Shown here one piece after another: positions 57,621 through 64,000 of a DNA stretch of 64,000 nucleotides (position 1 is its first letter; the number at the start of each line of letters is the position of its first letter). A model generated the notes under the pieces. The model saw only the letters and a list, made by a program, of their open reading frames with translations, was not told where the DNA came from and searched no databases. This stretch comes from Anisodus tanguticus (taxonomy: Eukaryota > Streptophyta > Magnoliopsida > Solanales > Solanaceae), in assembly GCA_034509755.1 (NCBI GenBank), contig CM067557.1:12376001-12440000 (forward strand). Direction: 5' to 3'. The position numbers and the translations under genes are program-made.

Positions 57621-57659
57621 TTCAGTATATAGAAGATCTTGAAGAAGCTGATGAAGAAT

Positions 57660-58012
57660 CGATTTGCCGAAGGAAGAAAGCAACGCCGCCGTTGCCGCCA
57701 CCACCCATGACGGCGGTAGAAAATCCAATAATCGATATAAAATTATGTTTCAAATGCTTTTCTGTGTAAAACTATGTTACTTTTTTTTAGATCTCGACAA
57801 TCGGGTTCTCCTACCATATTTGATTGTATTAAGATCTGAGGGTATTCATTTTTCAGTGTATTTATATATAATGTATGAATTAAAATGTATATTTTGAGTT
57901 TATTCTTCATTTTTTAATGTATACATTATTCAACAAGGCCGCATTTGTATGATCTCCGGTGGAGTTGTTGTAGATCTGTATGAATACAGTGTATCTTAAT
58001 TTTTTTTAGTAA
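57660..58012. other. spacer, no gene seen
   Basis: A short GC-rich patch (ACGCCGCCGTTGCCGCCACC, 57690-57709) is followed by AT-rich DNA. No gene called. Confidence 0.4.
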
Positions 58013-58204
58013 ATACAGTATTTTTTTAAAAAGGATTTGAATGTATTCTTTATTTGTTTGAGTGTAAATACATTCAAATACAATCGAGTAAAAGGATTTA
58101 TGAAGGTAAATACAGTATTTTTTAAAAAGGATTTGAATGTATTCTTTATTTGTTTGAGTGTAAATACATTCAAATACAATCGAGTAAAAGGATTTATGAA
58201 TGTA
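58013..58204. repeat. near-perfect tandem repeat, two units of about 95 bp
   Basis: AATACAGTATTTTTTT and AAAAAGGATTTGAATGTATT to GAGTAAAAGGATTTATGAA occur twice (58013-58107 and about 58108-58203), differing by one or two bases. Both units contain ACATTCAAATACA palindrome-like motifs. Flanking DNA to about 58570 is rich in the same AATACATTCAAATACA words. Confidence 0.9.
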
Positions 58205-58700
58205 AATACAACCGAATACATTCAAAATGATTATTCTTCATTAGTTAAGAGGATTTTTGAGTGTAAATACATTCAAATACAGTCGAATACATTTAGTTTT
58301 GCGACGTCTGGCGGCCACTTTGTTGATCGGAGCTCGAATACATTCAAATACAACCAAAATAAAAGTATAGATCAATATATACATATAGTAAAATACACAA
58401 CTCCGTCATGTATTTTAATGCACTAAAATACATTCATTTTGAATACACATGTATTTAAAAAAATTAAGTTTGCATGTATTCGAATATAATCAAATACACG
58501 TTGAATCATATAAGATTGGATACAACTGAACAATGTATTCAAATACACTCAAATACACGCGAATTGCCTAAATGTAGCTATGAATTATAATTTTGAAAAA
58601 AAGTAGCTATAGATGGTTAGAAGCTCCTAAACTATAGTTATTTGTGTAAGTTACCCTAAATTTTTTAAAAGTCGTACACCTAATTTTATCACTAGTAATT
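58205..58700. repeat. AATACA-rich dispersed repeat
   Basis: Many copies of ATACATTCAAATACA and its inverse, then GTAGCTATGAATTATAATTT and ATAGTTATTTGTGTAAGTTA. This looks like the end of a dispersed repeat, not named here. No TIR pair resolved. Confidence 0.5.
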
Positions 58701-58937
58701 GGCGTACTAAAGATAGTGAGAGAATATACACGTATATATCATGTATATTCCATATATATTTTGTATAGTCCTATTAGAAGTTTTGTACAAATGTAATTAT
58801 GGTAGTAGTCTTGTATTAGGAAAAGGTAGTAGTCTTGTATTAGGAAAAGGTAGATTTAATTTTCATAATTAAATATTGTATATCATGTATATATACCTTT
58901 TATATTAATGAAAATAATCAAGGGGATTATTATTTCA
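58700..58937 (+). repeat. LTR 3' end of a copia fragment
   Basis: The end TTAATGAAAATAATCAAGGG...TATTTCA is directly followed by TGGTATCAGTAGTCTAGG (58938-58955), an initiator-Met type primer site with changes. It matches the end of the LTR at 59967-60312. A 24 bp unit, GGTAGTAGTCTTGTATTAGG plus AAAA, is doubled exactly at 58801-58848. The left edge is unknown. Confidence 0.7.
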
Positions 58938-59089
58938 TGGTATCAGTAGTCTAGGGCAAACTTTTCCTTCTCCAAAAATTTGCTTCCGCCGCCCTACTCT
59001 CTCTTCGGCCGTCGGCCCTTAACTACCCCCCCTCCCTTCAAATTATTTTTTTCGAATCCCTAATTCTCCTCTTGTTCTTTCATCATATA

Positions 59090-59260
59090 TACCACAAAGA
59101 ACACATTTCATCCTGCCCTTGCAGTCTCCAATATCAAGAACAACATCCCTATTGTTCTTGAGATGGAAAACGTCTAATACGCGACGTGGGCAGAACTATT
59201 TAAAATTCACGCACGGTCTAATAGAGTCCTCTATCACATCATCCCACCGGAAAATACAAG
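59090..59260 (+). pseudogene. copia gag fragment, truncated
   Basis: Reads KNTFHPALAVSNIKNNIPIV, LEMENV, stop, YATWAELFKIHARSN and YHIIPP. It is about 80 per cent identical by eye to the gag start at 60480. It stops abruptly near 59259, where LINE-like sequence begins. Confidence 0.82.
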
Positions 59261-59299
59261 GAGAATGTGCAGGGACTAAGTGATCGAATCTGTTTGCTG

Positions 59300-59963
59300 G
59301 CAATAAACTTGCACCGCAAGGTATGACTTTGAACTATATAGCTCCTACGATATACAAAGGCAAAAAGTATGGTAAATTGGATAGGGGGAGGTGGACAAAG
59401 AAATTGTGAAATGGGAGAATTATCTGATTCTATATGTTGTGGGGGATGCTCCAACGTTTGGGGCATTGGAGAGATTTATGGCTACTAACTGGACAAAACC
59501 CAGAGCCTATTATCATGTTGATGGATATTTCTTGTTGAAATTCCAGAGTAGTGAAGACAGAGATGGTGTACTCTTCTCAGGCCCCTACATGTTGCAATCT
59601 AAACATATTATTGTGAAGAAATGGTCACCCACATTCGATTTTAGCAAAGAGATACTCCAAACTATCCCGCTTTGTGTACGATTTCCAAATCTTTCTTTGA
59701 GGTGTTCGGGATTGGACTTTCTTAGTAGGATAGGTAGTATCCTTGGTGTTCCACTATATGCAGATGACTGTACTACTAAGGCTGAATGAATATCTTATGT
59801 CAAGATGTTGATTGAAATGGATGTCACTAGGGATTTGCCTCGTATGGTGAAGGTGCTGGAGGTGTCAGGAAATGTAATTGAACAGCCTGTGGAGTATGAT
59901 TGGGAACCATGGTTCTGCCAAACTTGCTTAATGGTTGGGCACATTTGTCCTCCTCTTGCAAAG
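59300..59963 (+). pseudogene. LINE ORF1-like DUF4283 / zinc-knuckle fragment
   Basis: From 59300 the frame reads LNYIAPTIYKGKKYGKLDRG, VDKEIVKWENYLILYVVGDA, PTFGALERFMATNW, DGYFLLKFQSSEDRDGVLFS, GPYMLQSKHIIVKKWSPTFD and LYADDCTTKAE, then a stop at 59787. It continues MLIEMDVTRDLPRMVKVLEV and WFCQTCLMVGHICPP. This is DUF4283 followed by the first half of a CCHC knuckle (C..C...GH), as in ORF1 of plant LINEs and related loose genes. It is cut at 59966 by the next copia insertion. Confidence 0.82.
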
Positions 59964-59966
59964 AAG

Positions 59967-60312
59967 TGTTAAATAAGGTATATACCCGTGATATACACTT
60001 GATATACATAAGTGTATATCACGGGTGCTCTCGGTAACTCTCGGTAATAGCCCAACACGGAAGAAGGAAGCAAGCCCATCTCGGGTTGGCCCATCACGGA
60101 TTGTGTATATTTGGTATGTATATTGTTGTAATATTGTAGTGTAAAGGTTACCTTAATTAGTCTTGTACACTTACCATAATTGTATAGTTAGAATTATGGT
60201 AGAATAGGGTTTTAGGAGTAGAATAGGAATATGATTCTCCTATTATGGAAATATGTAACTTGTATATATAGTATTTCAATTAATGAAAATAATCAAGAGA
60301 TTATTTCTTTCA
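59967..60312 (+). repeat. 5' LTR of the fourth copia element
   Basis: 346 bp, TGTTAAATAAGGTATATACC to TTATTTCTTTCA. A 17 bp stem hairpin, ACCCGTGATATACACTT with AAGTGTATATCACGGGT (59984-60026), lies near its start. TATATATAGTATT-like DNA near 60256-60270 could be a TATA box. Confidence 0.85.
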
Positions 60313-60324
60313 TGGTATCAAGAG
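60313..60324 (+). other. primer-binding site of the fourth copia element
   Basis: TGGTATCAAGAG directly after the LTR, close to the initiator-Met type TGGTATCAGAGC. Confidence 0.8.
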
Positions 60325-60465
60325 TCTAGGTCAAACAAAAATTTCTCTCAAATTCTTGTTGCTCTTCTCGGCCAAGACCGAACCCACCTCCTCGAGTTTG
60401 CCATTTGTTCTTCCGCTCTCCAAATCTCTCTTCCAAATCCCTCTATCACCTATTGTTCTTTCGTT

Positions 60466-61318
60466 ATGTCTACGTCAAAGAACACGTTTCACCCTGCCCC
60501 TGTTGTTTCTAACGTCAAGAATCATATCCCTCTAATTCTTGAAATAGAAAATGTCCAATACGTGACGTGGGCTGAGTTGTTCAAAATTCACGCTCGTTCG
60601 CATCAAGTCATCCATCACATAATCCCTGCGGCTCCTGATGATACGGAGGTGCCTAAACGCGAGGATGATCCTAAGTTATGGACAACACTTGATGCCACCG
60701 TCCTTCAGTGGATTTATTTAACTATCTCTACCGACCTATTGCAAACGATTATTGAGCCATAAGCTACGGCGATAGCTGCATGGGATAGACTGCGTGACAT
60801 ATTCCAAGATAATCAAAATTCCAGAGTTGTTACTCTTGAACTGGATTTTTCCCACGTCAACATGGAAAATTTTCCGAACGTTTCAGCATATTGCAAAAGG
60901 TTGAAGGAATTGGCGGACCAACTCTGCAACGTTGGTGCGCCAGTTAGTGAAGATCGTCTTGTTTTACAGATGGTTGCTGGCCTATCCGAGGCCTATAGTG
61001 GCATTGGAACTCTCCTTCGTCAAAGTAATCCTCTTCCAAGGTTCTATCAAGCCCGATCCATACTTACCTTGAAGAAGTCGATTTGGCTAAAAAGACGGCT
61101 ACTAATGCTAGTCCCGTGGTCATGATGACTCCCTCCACTAGTCCTCAAAATTTTGGTAACAATTCGAACCAAAACTGATCTCACGGGGGCAATAAGAATG
61201 GTCGAAAAAATAATGGAAAAAATCGCGGGGGCAAACGCAACGGCTCCGGCAGCAGTCGCGGTGGCCAAAACAGTGGCAGTGGACCCCATCCCAGTTACAG
61301 TGGGCCACTGACCCATTA
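60466..61318 (+). pseudogene. copia gag, first copy
   Basis: Start ATG 60466: MSTSKNTFHPAPVVSNVKNH, IPLILEIENVQYVTWAELFK, LWTTLDATVLQWIYLTISTD, a TAA at 60760, then WDRLRDIFQDNQNSRVVTLE, FSHVNMENFPNVSAYCKRLK, ELADQLCNVGAPVSEDRLVL and QMVAGLSEAYSGIGTLLRQS. The end is Gly/Asn/Arg-rich. UBN2-type gag. Confidence 0.9.
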
Positions 61319-61356
61319 GTCTCAGCCTTGGGCCTCTGGGTCGTGGGCTTGGACTC

Positions 61357-62060
61357 TAATTGTGGACAACTCTTGATGCTACGGTACTCCAATTGATTTA
61401 TTCCACCATCTCTACGGACCTCTTGCATATTATTATTGAATCTGACGCCATGGCAATGGAAGCTTGGAATAGGTTGTGTGATGTATTCCAGGATAACAAA
61501 AATTCCCATGTCGTGACCCTTGAGCATGAATTATCCCACATTAACATGGAGGATTTTCCAATGCCTCAGCCTATTGTCAAAGGCTCAAGAAGTTGTCGGA
61601 TCAACTCAAGAACGTTGGCGTGCCCGTCACTAATTATTATCTTATTCTTCAGATAGTGCAGGCCTCTCCGAGGCTTATAATAGCATTGGAACTCTTCTTT
61701 GTCAAAGCAATCCTCTACCGTCATTCTACCAAACACGTTACATGCTCACCTTAGAAGAAGTCGGGTTGGCTGAAAAGGTGGCAACCGGAGCCAATTCTAC
61801 CATAGTGGTAGCCACTTCACGCTACACCGATGATCATCACTCATTCTCAGAAAATTCTAGTCAAAATCGTAACAATGGTGGCGGCAAAAAGGGCCAAAAT
61901 CATAAAAATAGTAGCAAAAGCCGCGGCGGTGGTGGTAGTGGCAGTGGCGGTAGCTGCGGTGGGGGTGGCAGTGGGGGAGGACTAGGCGGCAGTGGCCACC
62001 AGACTGGGCTGCAGCACCACTGGCCGCAGCCTTGGGCCGGTACACAATGGACGTGAGGCT
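61357..62060 (+). pseudogene. copia gag, second (duplicated) C-terminal copy
   Basis: Restarts at LWTTLDATVLQLIYSTISTD, then AWNRLCDVFQDNKNSHVVTL, EHELSHINMEDFPMPQP, and after shifts LEEVGLAEKVATGANS. A Gly-rich tail (GGGGSGSGGSCGGGGSGGG) replaces a zinc knuckle. It is homologous to 60676-61318 but clearly diverged. Confidence 0.87.
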
Positions 62061-62259
62061 GGGCCAGTGGGCAGTGGTCCAATCCACAATTTCCGCCTGG
62101 TCCAGCACCGTATTGGGCCATGCCCAATGGATTCTAGCAGACAATGGCTTCACGAAATGGGCCCTGGCATCAGGCTGGCCTACTTGGGCCTCGGCTACAG
62201 CAGGCCCTCGCTGCTGCGAGCCCACACCGGCCCCAACTCCCACGGATATCGAGGCAGCA

Positions 62260-62556
62260 ATGCACACACTTGGATTAGATCCTCTGGATGCAAATTGGTA
62301 CATGAACAACTGTGCCACTTCTCATATGATGTCTGCGCCAGGTAATCTCTCGTCTTATTTCAATTTGAGCAAAAATCGTGGCATCATTGTTGGTAATGGT
62401 AATTCAATTCCAATTCGTGGTTATGGTCACACAAATTTATCTCCCCCCACACATTTGGTATATGTTCATAAATTTATAACTGATTGGGTTTCTATTGACT
62501 TTGACCCTTTTGGATTTTCTGTGAAGTATTTTACGACGTGGATACCTCTAATGTGA
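62260..62556 (+). pseudogene. copia protease (fourth element)
   Basis: Reads LDANWYMNNCATSHMMSAPG and NLSSYFNLSKNRGIIVGNGN, SIPIRGYGH. The aspartic protease motif (WY.D(S/T)GA(T/S)SHMT) reads NNCATSHMM, so the catalytic Asp is replaced by Asn. Confidence 0.87.
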
Positions 62557-63430
62557 TGTAATAGTCGGAGTGAGCTATATCCCATCACCACTAATCAATC
62601 AAGCCACACCGTCTACATTTGCCGCTTTAGCACCTTCTATATGGTATGCACGTTTGGGTCATCCGGAAGCATCTATTCTTTCCTCTCTTAAAAATAATAA
62701 TTTTATTGAGTGTAATAGTACATGTAGTACTAATGTTTGTCCGTCTTTTCCACTTGGAAAACATGTTAAATTACCGCTTGTTGCCTCCAATTCTAATACT
62801 TTGTTGCCATTTGATATTATTCATAGTGATTTGTGGACATCTCCCGTTTTGAGCTCTTTGGGCCACCGTTATTATGTGTTATTTTTGGATGATTATTCTT
62901 ATTTTTTGTAGACTTTTCCGTTATCTAAAAAGTCTCAAGTTTATTCCACATTCCTATTATTTAGAGCATTCATCCGTACTCAATTTGAATGGGAAATTAA
63001 AAACATTCAATATGATACTGGAATGGAATTTGATAATGGGTCATTTAGAGAATTTTGTAACATTAATAGTATATCTTTCCTATTTTTTTGTCCACATACA
63101 TCCTCAGAAAATGTGAAAGCCAAGTGAAAAATACGCACCATTAATAATATTGTTCGAACATTACTAGCCCGTGCTTCATTACCACCTTTATTTTGGCATC
63201 ATGCACTACAAATGACCATTTACCTTCTTAACATACTCCTTAGCAAAGGATTAGCATACCAATCTCCACTCAAAATTCGTCATCACAAAGATCTGTCATA
63301 TTCTAATCTTAGGGTGTTTGCATATTTATGCTATCCTCTCTTTCTCTCCACTACAATAAACAAACTACAAGCTCGCTCTACCGCTTGTGTATTTTTGGGT
63401 TATTCGTCTAATCATCTGTGGTTATAAATA
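62557..63430 (+). pseudogene. copia integrase (fourth element)
   Basis: IWYARLGHPEASILSSLKNN, then FDIIHSDLWTSPVLSSLGHR and YYVLFLDDYSYFL, a TAG at 62909, and in other frames QYDTGMEFDNGSFREFCN and FWHHALQMTIYLLNILLSKG. The end is LRVFAYLCYPLFLSTTINKL, QARSTACVFLGYSSNHLW. GAG_pre-integrs plus rve core. The DNG position reads DTG. Several stops. Confidence 0.87.
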
Positions 63431-64000
63431 TTATGATTTATCCTCTAATAAAATTATCATTAGTCACCATGTAATTTTTTATGAAACCCAATTTTCATTT
63501 GCTAAGTTGCATAATTTCGTGTCTAATTTATATAATTTTCTGGATGATGGGCTCTCACCGTATGTGGTCCACCATTTGACCCGACCCCCATCTCGGGATC
63601 TACACTAGCAGACATCGGCTGGCCCAGTACCCACTATCCCAGGCAGTCCTTCCCGTGCTCAATTCAAGCCAGCAGGCCCACTACCTGCTGGCCAATTCTA
63701 TCCGTCACCTGAGTCTGTCAGCAGGCCCACTATCTGCTGGCCCAAATTTCCCCCTCCCAAGTCCAAGTCTTCCAGCAGGCCCACTGCCTGCAGGCCGATC
63801 CAGTCAGTCCATCGGTCCAGCTTCTCGGCCAACAAGCCCCCTACCTGTTGGCCCACCTCTCAACCCGAGCTTGCGCCTCCCAAACCGAGCCAGTTCCGAT
63901 GTTACCACACTGACCCAGGTCTAGCCCATTTCTATTCTGAGTTAAGAGCCTGCTACTCATAGCCAACGGGGTATTTTTAAACCAAAGCGACATTTTATCG
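63431..64000 (+). pseudogene. copia hinge region, cut by window end
   Basis: Reads KIIISHHVIFYETQFSFAKL and FLDDGLSPYVVHHL, then Pro/Ser-rich sequence with repeated CAGCAGGCCCACT and CTGCTGGCC words (63660-63860). Reverse transcriptase would follow beyond the window. Confidence 0.75.

Larger units (their letters stand above)
59967..64000 (+). mobile_element. fourth Ty1/copia element, cut by the window end
   Basis: 5' LTR 59967-60312, primer site, gag with duplicated part, protease, and integrase up to the hinge. The window ends before reverse transcriptase. The left flank is AGAAG; the right TSD is not in view. Confidence 0.88.

Noticed and set aside
57256..57642. Overlapping Ser/Leu/Pro-rich frames up to 128 codons
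   Set aside because: All three frames are open because of CT-rich duplication; no domain and no start context.
58013..58204. CRISPR-like array
   Set aside because: Only two adjacent 95 bp units without spacers, in plant nuclear DNA.
61047..61527. Minus-strand frames of 89 and 129 codons
   Set aside because: Shadows of the plus-strand copia gag, whose motifs are clear.
61857..62318. Minus-strand 153-codon frame, His/Pro-rich
   Set aside because: Mirror of the Gly-rich gag tail on the plus strand.
1..64000. Endogenous pararetrovirus, plastid or mitochondrial DNA insertions
   Set aside because: All reverse transcriptases seen fit copia or gypsy order, and no organelle gene sequence was recognised.

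Overview
The window is nuclear DNA from a dicot plant, most probably a member of the Solanaceae. The clues are AT-rich spacers, nested LTR retrotransposons, two copies of the Solanaceae-type TS SINE (with a TTG-repeat tail), Stowaway and hAT type miniature elements, and a broken MYC-type bHLH gene resembling the bHLH14/MYC2 group. The genus cannot be fixed from sequence alone. No intact cellular protein-coding gene, rRNA, functional tRNA or CRISPR array was found. It is an old, repeat-dominated region.

Layout. 1-1431: AT-rich DNA with a decayed RNase H-like fragment. 1432-5332: a short LTR element carrying only gag, on the minus strand. 6805-10436: a bHLH-MYC pseudogene split by insertions, one of them a complete 336 bp TRIM. 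10437-14302: spacer with Stowaway, hAT-like and foldback elements. 14303-19846: a dead Ty1/copia element with both LTRs and a SINE inside its 3' LTR. 19852-24193: spacer with MITEs and a (TA)42 tract. 24199-30282: a second Ty1/copia element on the minus strand. 31543-44161: a 12.6 kb Ty3/gypsy element on the minus strand, with an antisense intron-containing plant-mobile-domain gene between pol and its 3' LTR. 44544-47030: a third copia fragment. 47040-55846: a second large gypsy (Tat/Ogre-like) fragment with an apparent intron between protease and reverse transcriptase. 55847-58700: spacer with a tRNA-like SINE head and tandem duplications. 58700-59260: a copia 5' fragment. 59300-59963: a LINE ORF1-like DUF4283 fragment. 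59967-64000: a fourth copia element, cut by the window end, with a duplicated gag segment.

How the parts relate. Insertion boundaries are well preserved. Perfect 5 bp target-site duplications (TSDs) flank four LTR retroelements and the TRIM, so insertion history can be read directly. The coding regions are dead. Many stops and several catalytic Asp-to-Asn changes are G-to-A or C-to-T transitions, as expected after long cytosine methylation. The most interesting biology is the antisense gene inside the 12.6 kb gypsy element, whose introns join reading frames exactly, and the in-phase intron of the second gypsy element.
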